The notes beneath the pieces were generated by a model. That model was not told where the DNA came from and ran no database searches. It saw only the letters and a list, made by a program, of their open reading frames with translations. A stretch of DNA of 61,444 nucleotides, from positions 1 through 61,444 of the forward strand of contig CAILZL010000024.1 of assembly GCA_903838705.1 (NCBI GenBank), written 5' to 3'. Shown in pieces: positions 28,490 to 37,522 of this stretch. This DNA comes from an uncultured Pseudomonadota bacterium (GTDB taxonomy: Bacteria; Pseudomonadota; Gammaproteobacteria; Steroidobacterales; Steroidobacteraceae). How positions within the stretch are numbered: the stretch's first letter is position 1; every line of letters begins with the position of its first letter. Both the position numbers and the translations under genes were made by a program.

Positions 28490-28801
28490 ATGACATGGTT
28501 AGCTGTCGCAGGCGCAAATCAGATTGCACCCGGTGACTTCATTCAGGTCGATACGGGAAACGCCTTCCTACTCGTCTGCAATGTCAACGGTGAACTGCTT
28601 GCCATTGAAGATCAATGCACTCACGACGGCAGCAGCATGGCAGGAGGCTGCATGGAAGGCGATCAGATCATCTGCCCACGCCATGGTGCACGCTTCTGCC
28701 TGCGCAGTGGCGCGGCACTCTCCCCTCCCGCCTATGATGCCGTACAAACTTTTCCAGTACGCATCCATGCCGATAACATTGAAGTCGATGTGCCTGCATG
28801 A
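28490..28801 (+). CDS. Rieske-type 2Fe-2S ferredoxin
   Basis: A 103-residue soluble Rieske protein of the dioxygenase-ferredoxin type. Cluster ligands are CTH (CxH) near residue 42 and CPRH (CxxH) near 61, spaced as in NirD/BphF-like proteins. It follows sufT by 23 bp and overlaps sixA by 4 bp, so it probably belongs to the suf transcript and may supply electrons for cluster assembly. Its partner is unknown; no oxygenase lies nearby. Confidence 0.9.
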   Translation: MTWLAVAGANQIAPGDFIQVDTGNAFLLVCNVNGELLAIEDQCTHDGSSMAGGCMEGDQIICPRHGARFCLRSGAALSPPAYDAVQTFPVRIHADNIEVDVPA

Positions 28802-29289
28802 AACGCCTTACCCTTATACGTCATGCGCAAGCTGATGACGCACCGACAGGTCAACGCGACTGGGACAGGCCCTTGACCCGACGCGGACAGGCCGATGCGG
28901 CCACCATGGCAAAACGTATGAAGGATCAACTCTCAAATCCGGACAGCATTCTCAGCAGTCCGGCAGTCCGAACCCGGCAAACCGCTGAATTGTTTACGAA
29001 GCAATTCCCTAAAATCAGTCTGAAAATTGACGAGGAACTGTACCTGGCGAGTCCGAAACAAATGCTGTCAGTGATACTGGCGCAAGACAATGCAACCCGT
29101 CATCTGGTGCTTGTTGGGCACAATCCAGGTATCAGCGAACTTGCAGATGAACTCTCACAGGAACGCCGCATTGAGGGCATGCCCACTGCATCAGTCGTCA
29201 CTATGGAATTTGACATTGACTCATGGCAGGAATTGTTACCAGTATCAGGTACAAATGTGGAGTTTGATTACCCACAACGTGCAACTTGA
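28798..29289 (+). CDS. sixA: SixA-like phosphohistidine phosphatase
   Basis: A 163-residue histidine phosphatase. The catalytic LIRHAQAD motif is at the N-terminus, with SPAVRTRQTAELF and VGHNPGISELA completing the active site. SixA removes phosphate from phosphohistidine on HPt domains or PTS proteins. It overlaps the Rieske gene by 4 bp and ends the suf-linked run of genes; a direct role in Fe-S metabolism is not indicated. Confidence 0.9.
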   Translation: MKRLTLIRHAQADDAPTGQRDWDRPLTRRGQADAATMAKRMKDQLSNPDSILSSPAVRTRQTAELFTKQFPKISLKIDEELYLASPKQMLSVILAQDNATRHLVLVGHNPGISELADELSQERRIEGMPTASVVTMEFDIDSWQELLPVSGTNVEFDYPQRAT

Positions 29290-29467
29290 GACGACTGGTG
29301 ACCCAGCAGTACCGTTTTTACCAAAGACTGCGCTCTGCCAGCACCTAGAATCAATCAGGCGAGACTGAATCGTAATTTAGTTATGTGATCCAGATAGCAA
29401 CTCACGCCCGACACTTATCGGTAAAAACCAGCTCATGGTATGCTGGGTTTCAGCTTAATTTAATGGG

Positions 29468-30049
29468 GTGATTCAAGTGATCGTTATCGCCGTGCTGATT
29501 GCCTTGTTTATTGCCGCAATTATTTACATGGTTGGTATTTATAACGGGCTGGTTGGCTTACGTGAAACCATCAAGGTAGCCTGGGCCAATATCCAGGTCC
29601 TGTTGAAGCAACGCCACGACGAACTGCCGAAACTGATTGAGACCTGCAAGCAATACATGAAATTCGAGCAGGAAACACTCGAAAAAGTCATGAAGGCCCG
29701 CGCATCGGTAAACCAGGCCAGCAGCACAGGGAACATTACAGCGGTAGGGATGGCAGAACAGCAGTTGCGCTCGGAAATCGGCAGATTGTTTGCCGTGGCA
29801 GAAAATTACCCGCAACTGAAAAGCGATGAGTCGTTCAAACAGCTGCAGAACCGGATTACAACACTGGAGGAATCCATCGCCGATCGCCGTGAGCTGTATA
29901 ACGATCAGGTCAACCTGAACAACATTCGAATCAAGGTGTTTCCTGATGTACTGATTGCCCAGCGTTTTGGATTTACTCCGGCAGAATTATTGAAGTTCTC
30001 CGAGGAAGAAATTCAGGATATCAACGTTGCCACACTGTTCAAGGCCTGA
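29468..30049 (+). CDS. lemA: LemA family protein
   Basis: A protein of about 190 residues with one N-terminal transmembrane helix and a long helical domain, matching LemA in YNGLVGLRETIKVAWANIQVLLKQRHDELPKL and the conserved tail FPDVLIAQRFGFTPAELL. The function of LemA is unclear. The frame allows GTG starts at 29468 or 29477; GGGGTG at 29465-29470 would be a well-placed ribosome-binding site for the second. It sits 18 bp before a GIDE-domain gene, an arrangement seen elsewhere. Confidence 0.92.
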   Translation: MIQVIVIAVLIALFIAAIIYMVGIYNGLVGLRETIKVAWANIQVLLKQRHDELPKLIETCKQYMKFEQETLEKVMKARASVNQASSTGNITAVGMAEQQLRSEIGRLFAVAENYPQLKSDESFKQLQNRITTLEESIADRRELYNDQVNLNNIRIKVFPDVLIAQRFGFTPAELLKFSEEEIQDINVATLFKA

Positions 30050-30067
30050 TTCCAGCCAATACCGGGA

Positions 30068-30970
30068 ATGAACTTCCAGTTATTGTATTTCCTTGCCGCC
30101 TTGATCGGAGCGGGTGGCTATACGCTGTGGCTCAGCTTTGCGACATGGAACAAGATTCGAGTCCTGCAAAATACACCCACTTCGCGAGTACGCTCCGCCG
30201 CACAGGGTTTTGTCGAGCTTTCCGGTCGTGCATTACCCCAGATCAATACAGAATTGAAAGCACCACTCACCGGGATGCCGTGCGTCTGGTGGCGTTTCAA
30301 GGTAGAAGATCGAAACGGTTCCGGGAAATCGGTGAACTGGTCAATTGTGCACAAGGACACCAGCGCCATGCCCTTTGTGCTGGATGATGGCACCGGACAA
30401 TGTCTTATAGATCCCGAGGGAGCTGACGTTTATCCGGCTGAAACCAGCATCTGGTACGGAGATTCAGACTGGCCTGAACTCCGCATCCCCAACGGAACTG
30501 GACTCTTTGATTCGGTTGTCGACAGTATTTTTTCTGGACGATACCGATACACTGAATACCGCCTGATGCAGGATAAGCCCATCGTGGCGATCGGCTCTTA
30601 TCACAGCCGTGGAGGTGCCAGCATCGAGAACCCGGATATAGCTGTTGCTGCCCTGCTACGGGAATGGAAGGCTGATCAGGATCAGCTACTTTCCCGCTTC
30701 GACATCAATCGTGACGGCGCATTAAGTGCTGACGAATGGGAGATGGCTCGCACCGCTGCACGTCAATACGTGAATGAAGGCCAAGCGGCAGAATCACAGG
30801 CTTCAGGGGTGAGCATACTTTGCAAACCGGCGGATGGCAGACCCTTTGTCCTTGCCGCTTCAGATCCATCGGCGCTACTGAAGCAACTCTATCAAAAGGC
30901 ATCAATCAGCTTTGTCGTCTTTCTTGCAACAGTCGCCGCAATGGCCTGGCTACTGGAACACATCGAGTGA
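30068..30970 (+). CDS. Membrane protein with GIDE domain and an EF-hand loop
   Basis: A 300-residue protein with a membrane helix at each end (about 4-24 and 279-296) and a central GIDE domain of the kind found before the RING finger in mitochondrial MULAN; PCVWWRFKVED and the later TEYRLMQDKPIVAIG fit the family. There is no RING finger, so ligase activity is not expected. At 212-223 a canonical EF-hand loop, DINRDGALSADE, has all calcium-ligand positions filled. It follows lemA and both probably act at the membrane. Confidence 0.82.
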   Translation: MNFQLLYFLAALIGAGGYTLWLSFATWNKIRVLQNTPTSRVRSAAQGFVELSGRALPQINTELKAPLTGMPCVWWRFKVEDRNGSGKSVNWSIVHKDTSAMPFVLDDGTGQCLIDPEGADVYPAETSIWYGDSDWPELRIPNGTGLFDSVVDSIFSGRYRYTEYRLMQDKPIVAIGSYHSRGGASIENPDIAVAALLREWKADQDQLLSRFDINRDGALSADEWEMARTAARQYVNEGQAAESQASGVSILCKPADGRPFVLAASDPSALLKQLYQKASISFVVFLATVAAMAWLLEHIE

Positions 30971-30993
30971 GACTGAGTCCTTGAAAGCATCAA

Positions 30994-31019
30994 CCTGTGG
31001 CAGTGGTACCTGCCACAGG
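30994..31019. terminator. Bidirectional terminator hairpin
   Basis: CCTGTGGCAG (30994-31003) pairs perfectly with CTGCCACAGG (31010-31019) around a 6-nt loop. It lies between the convergent GIDE-domain and DUF481 genes. No long T-run follows. Confidence 0.65.
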
Positions 31020-31064
31020 CATGAACACGGAGATACAACCTCCATCAAGCGCGACTGAAAAGAT

Positions 31065-31838
31065 TTACTTGAACTCGTAAACCAGATTGGCGGTCAGCAG
31101 CCGGTCAGTATGCGCATACTCGCGGCCGCTATAAGAAGAATGCAGAGGCTTGGTGTTGTAACGTATCTGATGCCCCACTGACAAAGCCAGTACATCTGTC
31201 ATTTTCACCTGCACAGCCAGATCATTCTGGAACAGCGTGTTGCTGGACCCTGATTCAAATGAAAGCTTATCAAGCAATACAGTATTGGGTGACAGAACCT
31301 GACGCAGATCGACCAGGCCGGTCGAGATGGCATCACCATCCGATGAAGCACCAGTCGGGCTTTGTGGCTTGAAATGCTTGTATCCCACACCCAGCTCAGC
31401 CGTCAGTTTGGTGCTGTCGTTTTCAATAAACTTGTAGCCCAGACCTGCAGCAAGGGCTGCCTGATATCTGTAGCTACCGATCTTGTCGTTTTCGTATCGA
31501 ATCCCTCCAAACAGGAAAGCATGGTCAACAAGCTTGTAATCTGTCTGTTCGTGTAACTCCCATCGGTTTGCTGCCGTCTGGCTGTCTGGGTTGGGATTTG
31601 CAGCGCTGGCTTCTGCTTTCGATGAGGTATAAACCGTGGAGGCACCGAAGGCATGCTTCCACTTATCCACTTCGCTGGCCAGATCAAATTTGCCAGCAAA
31701 AGTAGTGGAACTGGCTCCGTTACTGGTGGTGGACAATGCTGCACCTGCTTCACCTTTACCTGTCCACGCAGCCGATGCCACCATGGGAACAGAAGCCAGG
31801 CCCGCACATACCAGTAATGCAATTTTATTTTTAAACAT
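31065..31838 (-). CDS. DUF481 outer-membrane beta-barrel protein (YdiY-like)
   Basis: A 257-residue exported protein with a signal peptide (MFKNKIALLVCAGLASVPMV..ASA). The rest alternates amphipathic strands, ends in Phe-Lys after LTANLVYEF, and matches the DUF481 family in WELHEQTDYKLVDHAFLFGGIRYENDKIGSYRYQ. The start is the ATG at 31838, because the strong site AAGGAGATG just before it would otherwise be inside the coding region of a longer frame opening at 31865. The function is unknown; members are predicted outer-membrane barrels. Confidence 0.87.
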   Translation of the reverse strand: MFKNKIALLVCAGLASVPMVASAAWTGKGEAGAALSTTSNGASSTTFAGKFDLASEVDKWKHAFGASTVYTSSKAEASAANPNPDSQTAANRWELHEQTDYKLVDHAFLFGGIRYENDKIGSYRYQAALAAGLGYKFIENDSTKLTAELGVGYKHFKPQSPTGASSDGDAISTGLVDLRQVLSPNTVLLDKLSFESGSSNTLFQNDLAVQVKMTDVLALSVGHQIRYNTKPLHSSYSGREYAHTDRLLTANLVYEFK

Positions 31839-31887
31839 CAGTACATCTCCTTTCTTTAGTTGCAACTCTTGAACAATAAATCAGCAT

Positions 31888-32601
31888 CTATATTTTTAAT
31901 GTAAACGGAGTGAAATCTGTTTCACGATCATAAAAGTCCTCATGTTCAGCACGTTTCAGTTTCGCGACCAGCCGATATGTAACCGGTGTCATCAACACTT
32001 CCCAGCTGGTTTTCAGTACGTACTGGGTAGCCGTCACGGCCAGCAACTGCTGCATGCTCCACACTCCATAGAATGCAATGAAATAGAAAAGCGCAGAGTC
32101 AACCAGCTCGCCGCATAAGGTTGATCCGATGGTGCGCGTCCATAGCCAGCGGCCCTGTGTCCATATCTTCATTTTGGCCAGCACATAACTGTTGACCAGT
32201 GATCCTGACCAGAATGCAATGATAGAACCAGCGATGATTCTAGGGGTACTGCCGAAAATGGTCTCAACCGCGGCCTGCTGATCACGCCAGCCCGCTGATG
32301 GTGGCAGGGCAACAATCACGGTGGACATCAGTGCAGCAAACAACAGTGCGGCAAACCCGCTCCATACCACCCGACGGTCGCGTGCATAGCCATAGACTTC
32401 CGTCAGCACATCGCCAAACAGGTACGAAATAGGAAAAAACAGCACTCCCGCCATGAACGTGATGTCACCAATCACCGGCAGGGTTATAGTAGACATCTTG
32501 GCAGGGCCAATCAGATTGGCGCACAGCAGTACACAGACATACGCACCCAGAATCAGGTCGTAATACTTGAACTGGCGGGTAATGGCAGCTGAAGGATTCA
32601 T
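31888..32601 (-). CDS. yhhQ: Queuosine precursor transporter YhhQ
   Basis: A 237-residue inner-membrane protein with about six helices of the YhhQ/vitamin-uptake family that imports queuosine precursors such as preQ0 and preQ1. Typical segments include YYDLILGAYVCVLLCANLIGP, LFGDVLTEVYGYA and GELVDSALFYFIAFYG. The start follows GGAG at a good distance. The leader between hslR and this gene contains no recognisable preQ1 riboswitch. Confidence 0.92.
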   Translation of the reverse strand: MNPSAAITRQFKYYDLILGAYVCVLLCANLIGPAKMSTITLPVIGDITFMAGVLFFPISYLFGDVLTEVYGYARDRRVVWSGFAALLFAALMSTVIVALPPSAGWRDQQAAVETIFGSTPRIIAGSIIAFWSGSLVNSYVLAKMKIWTQGRWLWTRTIGSTLCGELVDSALFYFIAFYGVWSMQQLLAVTATQYVLKTSWEVLMTPVTYRLVAKLKRAEHEDFYDRETDFTPFTLKI

Positions 32602-32621
32602 AAATCTCCAATATGACTATG

Positions 32622-32650
32622 CAAAGTTGTCTTTGAATGAATCAACTTTG
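32622..32650. repeat. 8-bp inverted repeat in the yhhQ leader
   Basis: CAAAGTTG (32622-32629) is complementary to CAACTTTG (32643-32650) with a 13-nt loop. It lies between the end of hslR and the start of yhhQ on the minus strand, with no T-run after it. It may be a weak hslR terminator or an operator for yhhQ. Confidence 0.35.
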
Positions 32651-32690
32651 GTTGAACGGGTTGCAGGTTGGAATACCGGGAGTTGCTGAT

Positions 32691-33074
32691 TCAGAATCCC
32701 TTCAGGTTACGAAGCGCGCGCCGCTCATGCTTGCCAGGCTTGCTTGCAGGCGCTGGTGCAGCATATCGCTGTTGCTCACGGTGTCGCGCGCGCAACTGAA
32801 CACTGGCAGCAGTTTCTTCATAGCACAACCGTGCTTCGCTGGCGGGACCCCGTCGCTGGGGCAAGGCAAGCACGATCACCTCAATACGCGACTCGTCACG
32901 GGTAATATTCAGACAGTCGCCGATCCTGATCTCGCGCGCAGCCTTCACCCGCTCGCCGTTAACATGCACCAGCCCACCGGCTGCCGCATCAGTTGCCTGC
33001 GAACGGCTCTTGAAAAACCGCGCCTGCCACAACCACTTGTCCAGTCGCAGCTTCAGTGTGGAGTTACTATCCAA
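32691..33074 (-). CDS. hslR: Heat shock protein 15 (HslR), S4-domain RNA-binding protein
   Basis: A 127-residue protein with an N-terminal S4 RNA-binding domain (LRLDKWLWQARFFKSRSQA, GLVHVNGERVKAAREIRIGD) and a basic C-terminal tail. Hsp15 binds stalled 50S subunits carrying nascent-chain tRNA and recycles them. It lies 42 bp downstream of sppA on the same strand. Confidence 0.92.
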   Translation of the reverse strand: MDSNSTLKLRLDKWLWQARFFKSRSQATDAAAGGLVHVNGERVKAAREIRIGDCLNITRDESRIEVIVLALPQRRGPASEARLCYEETAASVQLRARHREQQRYAAPAPASKPGKHERRALRNLKGF

Positions 33075-33116
33075 TGACGGGGTATCCTGAAGTCACTCGC
33101 CGGACACAGCAACACA

Positions 33117-34958
33117 CTACTCAACCCTGCACGCACAGTAATAATATCCTGCTCTGGAAGCAGCAAAGCGCTGCATGCGCTGCAATTCATGATCGAGAGG
33201 CGATAACTGCTGCCGCATCGACGTAACCAGTTTCCATTCAGGCATAAGTACATGCGTCAACCTGCCTGACAACATATTAACCTGATGTGCCAGCACCTGA
33301 CGCCAGGACAATTCTTCATCGAGGTATTCCTCGCTGTACTGATCACCCAGCTGCGCTCGTGCAGCGGCTGCTTTGACGGCATCTTCCAGCAGACCCAGCT
33401 GATCCACCAGACCATGTTGTCTGGCATCATTGGCCGCCCAGACTCGCCCCTGAGCAATCAGATCAATGTCATCGTATGACCTGTTGCGCGCATTAGCCAC
33501 GAGGTCAACAAACTGTGTGTACTCATGCTGGATAGCCAGCTGATACACCTGTCTGGCGGTTTCACTCATGGCGCGATCCATGCGCAATGCACCCGATATT
33601 GACGTTGTACCCACCCCATCCGTACTGATACCCAGCTTACTCAAGCTACGCTCAAAGGTAGGCACAATCCCGAACACACCAATTGAACCAGTAATGGTCG
33701 CGGGATTCGCCCATATTTCATCGGCATCCATCGCAATGTAATAACCACCGGATGCTGCCGTGCTGCTCATTGATGCTATCACCGGCTTGCCGGCAGCCTT
33801 GAGTGCATCCACTTCACGGCGAATCACTTCTGAAGCCATCACACTGCCACCCGGACTGTCGATACGCAGCACCACTGCCTTTACTTCATCGTCATAACGC
33901 GCCTGACGCAATAATTCCGCCATGGATTCACCACCGACCGTCCCGGCAGTCCGATCACCATCAACAATTTCGCCGGAAGCAACCACGATTCCGACCTTCC
34001 TGCTACCCCTGTTTTCCAGCGGATGTTCCGCATGCTCTGCGTCAAGATAATCTGCCATATCGATGCGGCTGTAGGAATGTTCATCCTCGTCAGCACCAAC
34101 CTGCAATCGCAACTGATCTGCAACCTGTTCACGAGTCTTCAGTTCGGTAACCAGATGTCGGTCTACTGCAAGCTGTGCAAAGTCACCCTTAGTTGCCTGC
34201 AGCATCGGCAACAACTGTTCGGCATAGTCGGTCAATGCATTGTCTGTCAGCCCCCGCGCCTTAATTACTGCTGCCTGATAAGTCGACCATAATGAACCAA
34301 GCCACTGCTGATTAGCTTCGCGAGCCTCAGGTGACATGTCCTGCCGAAGAAAAGGCTCCACTGCCGATTTGTACTTACCCGCCTTGAAGACATTGACCGT
34401 CACACCCAGTTTGTCGAGTGCATCTCTGTAATACTGGCCGTAATACGAAAAACCATCCAGCAGTATCATGCCATGCGGATCGAGATAAACCTGATCTGCA
34501 TGAGCAGCAAGGTAGTATTGTTTTTGATCAAAAGATTGCCCCAGCGCCACCACCTGCTTACCACTGGTACGGAACTCACGCAGCGCCTGTGCAACCTCTT
34601 CCAGCAAGGCAATACCCGCGCCGGTGAGTCCATCCAGATCAAGCACGATCAGCTTGATGCGTGCATCATCTTTGGCGCGATGAATGGCTTCGACCATATC
34701 GCGCAACTGGACTTCAAATTCTTCCTGACCCGAAGCCTCTGCGACCACTCTGTCCAGTGGCCCACCACTATACTGCTCTACCAGCTCCCCCTGCGGTGCA
34801 ATCAATAGAGCTGCTGACTTCGGCACCAGAGGAATATGCGGCGATGCGGCAAACCAGACTAGCCCCAGCAACAGCAGCATCAAGCCCAGATGCAGAACCT
34901 TGCGAACACCGTCCAGCAGATGCCAGACAAACCTGAAAAACCGGATGATATAGCGCAT
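33117..34958 (-). CDS. sppA: Signal peptide peptidase SppA, 67-kDa type
   Basis: A 613-residue membrane-anchored serine protease that degrades cleaved signal peptides. An N-terminal helix (about residues 22-42) is followed by two ClpP-like halves, as in the E. coli enzyme. The catalytic Lys is in FKAGKYKSAVEPF of the first half, and the nucleophile Ser is in STAASGGYYIAMDADEI of the second. RIDSPGGSVMASE is also conserved. The length matches the long form. Confidence 0.95.
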   Translation of the reverse strand: MRYIIRFFRFVWHLLDGVRKVLHLGLMLLLLGLVWFAASPHIPLVPKSAALLIAPQGELVEQYSGGPLDRVVAEASGQEEFEVQLRDMVEAIHRAKDDARIKLIVLDLDGLTGAGIALLEEVAQALREFRTSGKQVVALGQSFDQKQYYLAAHADQVYLDPHGMILLDGFSYYGQYYRDALDKLGVTVNVFKAGKYKSAVEPFLRQDMSPEAREANQQWLGSLWSTYQAAVIKARGLTDNALTDYAEQLLPMLQATKGDFAQLAVDRHLVTELKTREQVADQLRLQVGADEDEHSYSRIDMADYLDAEHAEHPLENRGSRKVGIVVASGEIVDGDRTAGTVGGESMAELLRQARYDDEVKAVVLRIDSPGGSVMASEVIRREVDALKAAGKPVIASMSSTAASGGYYIAMDADEIWANPATITGSIGVFGIVPTFERSLSKLGISTDGVGTTSISGALRMDRAMSETARQVYQLAIQHEYTQFVDLVANARNRSYDDIDLIAQGRVWAANDARQHGLVDQLGLLEDAVKAAAARAQLGDQYSEEYLDEELSWRQVLAHQVNMLSGRLTHVLMPEWKLVTSMRQQLSPLDHELQRMQRFAASRAGYYYCACRVE

Positions 34959-35071
34959 GACTGTCTCGGGTGTAAGCAGGACCGATTCCTTCTTTTATCA
35001 CAGCTCACTGAAAAAATGGCACCGTCAGCTCCTGAGCAGCAAGTCAGGAATGCATACAGTCCACTTCAGCC

Positions 35072-35109
35072 AAAAAAAACGAGTGACAGGCATGAAACCT
35101 GACACTCGT
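35072..35109 (-). terminator. Rho-independent terminator of the rpsP-rimM-trmD-rplS operon
   Basis: Read on the minus strand, ACGAGTG-T-CAGG pairs with CCTG-T-CACTCGT around a 7-nt loop, and the stem is followed at once by eight T residues (A72-A79 on the plus strand). It begins about 34 bp after the rplS stop codon. This is the clearest intrinsic terminator in the window. Confidence 0.9.
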
Positions 35110-35142
35110 CCTGATTCAATGATCAGACTATTTTCAGCCTGA

Positions 35143-35487
35143 TTACTCGATCTTCTCTTCGATACGAGCAGATTTACCAGTACGCTCACGCAGGTAGTAC
35201 AGCTTGGCACGGCGCACATTACCGCGACGCTTAACCGTAATTTCACCGAGCGCCGGGCTGTAGCTCTGGAATACACGCTCTACGCCTTCACCGTGAGAAA
35301 TCTTGCGTACGGTGAACGAGGAGTTCAGGCCGCGATTGCTCTTGGCAACCACAACGCCTTCATACGCCTGCACGCGCTCACGGTCGCCTTCCTTCACTTT
35401 TACTTCCACCACCACGGTGTCACCAGGACTGAAGTCCGGGATCTGGCGGGTGATCTGCTCTTGTTCAAGTGCCTTGATGATATTCAT
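35143..35487 (-). CDS. rplS: 50S ribosomal protein L19
   Basis: A 114-residue ribosomal protein at the 30S-50S interface. It aligns over its whole length with E. coli L19 ([36 protein letters not shown]-like C-terminus). I use the ATG at 35487; the frame also has a TTG nine codons upstream that would add residues not found in the family. It is the last gene of the rpsP operon, 51 bp after trmD. Confidence 0.97.
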   Translation of the reverse strand: MNIIKALEQEQITRQIPDFSPGDTVVVEVKVKEGDRERVQAYEGVVVAKSNRGLNSSFTVRKISHGEGVERVFQSYSPALGEITVKRRGNVRRAKLYYLRERTGKSARIEEKIE

Positions 35488-35538
35488 ATGTTTACGCTCT
35501 GACTCAATACTCAAAAGTTCAAAACCAATTCAGACAAT

Positions 35539-36276
35539 TCAGCGCTGCTCTGCCTTGAACTCCGCCAACAGTGCCTGCTGCTCCGCATCCAGCACCTTGG
35601 CGGCCAGCAAATCAGGCCTTCTTAACCAGGTCCGGCCCAACGCCTGTTTCAGACGCCAGCGCCGTATCGCCTCATGATTCCCGCCAATCAATACATCGGG
35701 AACCCGCAAATCTTCTATCTGTTCCGGTCGCGTGTAGTGCGGCCAGTCCAGCAATCCCGCCATGAACGAATCCTGCTGAGCCGACTCTTCGTCACCCAGC
35801 ACCCCGGGTAATGTCCTGACTACCGCATCGATCAGCACCAGTGCAGGCAACTCGCCGCCTGAAAGCACGTAGTCACCAATCGAAATGGTTTCATCCACTT
35901 CGGTACTCAACAGGCGCTCGTCCACACCTTCATAACGGCCGGCCAGCAACACCATTCCCGGCAAGCCCGCTAGTTCAGCCACTTTTGCCTGAGTCAATGG
36001 CGTGCCATCTGCACCCAGGTAAATTCGTCTACTGCCTGCCGGCAAGGCTGCACTGGCTGCGCGCAAGGCTGAACGCGTCGGTTCCACCTTGAGCACCATG
36101 CCCGGGCCACCTCCAAACGGCCTGTCATCCACGGTGCGCCTCGGATCGCTGGCAAATTCGCGGGGCGAGATGGCTTGCACCCCTACCTGCCCACGTTCTA
36201 CTGCCCGTCCCAGCACACCAATCTGGATGACAGAACTGATCAGCTCAGGGAACAGCGTGATGACGGAAATTTGCAT
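35539..36276 (-). CDS. trmD: tRNA (guanine-37-N1)-methyltransferase TrmD
   Basis: A 245-residue SPOUT methyltransferase that makes m1G37 and so prevents frameshifting. Motifs include the N-terminus [27 protein letters not shown], the knot segment [31 protein letters not shown], and LDWPHYTRP. Position between rimM and rplS is the standard order. Confidence 0.97.
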   Translation of the reverse strand: MQISVITLFPELISSVIQIGVLGRAVERGQVGVQAISPREFASDPRRTVDDRPFGGGPGMVLKVEPTRSALRAASAALPAGSRRIYLGADGTPLTQAKVAELAGLPGMVLLAGRYEGVDERLLSTEVDETISIGDYVLSGGELPALVLIDAVVRTLPGVLGDEESAQQDSFMAGLLDWPHYTRPEQIEDLRVPDVLIGGNHEAIRRWRLKQALGRTWLRRPDLLAAKVLDAEQQALLAEFKAEQR

Positions 36277-36333
36277 CGACTGTTCCAGCTACTCAGTCAA
36301 ACCCGATCCAGTTCAAATCAAACTCGTTACTCT

Positions 36334-36915
36334 TCAACCCGACTCAACCGGCGCTTCTGGCTGTTCCAGCCAGTCCAGAGTCCAGTTCAGCACCATCGTG
36401 CGTCTGTCAAAATCCACGCTGCTGACCCTGCCCTTGACCAGCGGCACCAGGTGTTCAACCTGGCCCAAACGGGCATTCCGATCAATCAGAACCATCAGCG
36501 GATGAGCCGGTGTCTCCACATAGTGATCCAGCTGACCCAGACATTCGCCATTCGAGGTGAACGCCGTCAAACCCAGCAGATCATCCCAGTAATATTCACC
36601 CTTGGCCGGTGGCGGCAACTCATGCCGGTACACTGCGACCTCGGTATTTCTGAGCAGCTCAGCGGCATTCCGCTCGTCTATACCTTCAAACTGCACCTGC
36701 AATCCCTGACCCGTCCAGCGACTGCTTCTGACCCGTAACTCACGCCATCCCGTAGGGACATGCAGCTGCCAAGTCTTGTATCTCAATATATTGGCGGGAG
36801 GTTCCGTAAAGCTCTCGACCTTCACCGCACCTGCCAACCCTACCGCCGATCTGATTTTCCCCAGCACCACCCGGCGTTCACCGGTGGTGGGGGCAGCATC
36901 AGCCTGATCAATCAA
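36334..36915 (-). CDS. rimM: 16S rRNA processing protein RimM
   Basis: A 193-residue ribosome maturation factor for the 30S head. It has an N-terminal RimM domain (VVLGKIRSAVGLAGAVKVESFT) and a C-terminal PRC-barrel (EYYWDDLLGLTAFTSNGECLG). About a dozen residues precede the family start. It overlaps rpsP by 4 bp. Confidence 0.95.
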   Translation of the reverse strand: MIDQADAAPTTGERRVVLGKIRSAVGLAGAVKVESFTEPPANILRYKTWQLHVPTGWRELRVRSSRWTGQGLQVQFEGIDERNAAELLRNTEVAVYRHELPPPAKGEYYWDDLLGLTAFTSNGECLGQLDHYVETPAHPLMVLIDRNARLGQVEHLVPLVKGRVSSVDFDRRTMVLNWTLDWLEQPEAPVESG

Positions 36916-37169
36916 GCCGCAACAGCCTGCTTACGGTAGCTCTTGACCAGAGCATCCACGCGGTCCGACAGCTTCGCACCATTCTTCTGCCAATGTTCAA
37001 CACGGGCCAGATCCAGATTGAGCTTGACGCTTTTGCCTTTGGCAACCGGGTCAAAAAAGCCAATCTGCTCCAGAATCGTACCGCCCTGACGAATGCGGCT
37101 GTCTGTCACCACAATGTGATAGAAGGGCAGCTTTTTGGCGCCGCGGCGGGTCAAGCGGATCGTAACCAT
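36912..37169 (-). CDS. rpsP: 30S ribosomal protein S16
   Basis: An 85-residue ribosomal protein, first gene of the operon. The N-terminus MVTIRLTRRGAKKLPFYHIVV and the internal RQGGTILEQIGFFDP match the family. I use the ATG at 37169; the frame continues 17 codons upstream without family similarity. In E. coli ffh lies upstream of this operon, but here the upstream neighbour is a divergent ABC-F gene. Confidence 0.97.
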   Translation of the reverse strand: MVTIRLTRRGAKKLPFYHIVVTDSRIRQGGTILEQIGFFDPVAKGKSVKLNLDLARVEHWQKNGAKLSDRVDALVKSYRKQAVAA

Positions 37170-37273
37170 AGAGTTGTAATGCCTCGAAAATCGCTCAAAA
37201 ACAATAAAACTGGACAGCAATAAAACCCGAGTTCAGCGCTGCGCGCCCCTCTCAGGCCTGATAAAGGGCGCGA

Positions 37274-37302
37274 AGTGTACTGAAAAAATCCATAAAGCAC
37301 AA
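37274..37302 (-). promoter_or_regulatory. Sigma70-like promoter of the rpsP operon
   Basis: On the minus strand TTGTGC (37302-37297) and TACACT (37279-37274) are separated by exactly 17 bp; each matches four of six consensus positions. Transcription would start roughly 95 bp before the rpsP start codon. The whole 353-bp region 37170-37522 between the divergent rpsP and ABC-F genes holds no gene that I can support; its A/T-rich centre is where this promoter lies. Confidence 0.6.
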
Positions 37303-37522
37303 AAGAAAACAGGCTGATCAGCGCCTTACGGGCCCCGGCGCTGCTGCGGGGACACCGCCGATCAACCACCTGCACACACCCGACCTCCCCACCCGCATCC
37401 AGTCAGCGATAAATATCCAGCAGATAGCACCTTCATTCCCTGCAAAAATACCCACTAAATGAAGCACAACCAACCATAATGCGCGCCCTTCCCGACTTCA
37501 CTGACTCGCCGGTGGCTTCACC

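Noticed and set aside
32602-32690. preQ1 riboswitch before yhhQ
   Set aside because: The leader has an 8-bp inverted repeat but none of the conserved preQ1-I loop or A-rich tail that I would expect.
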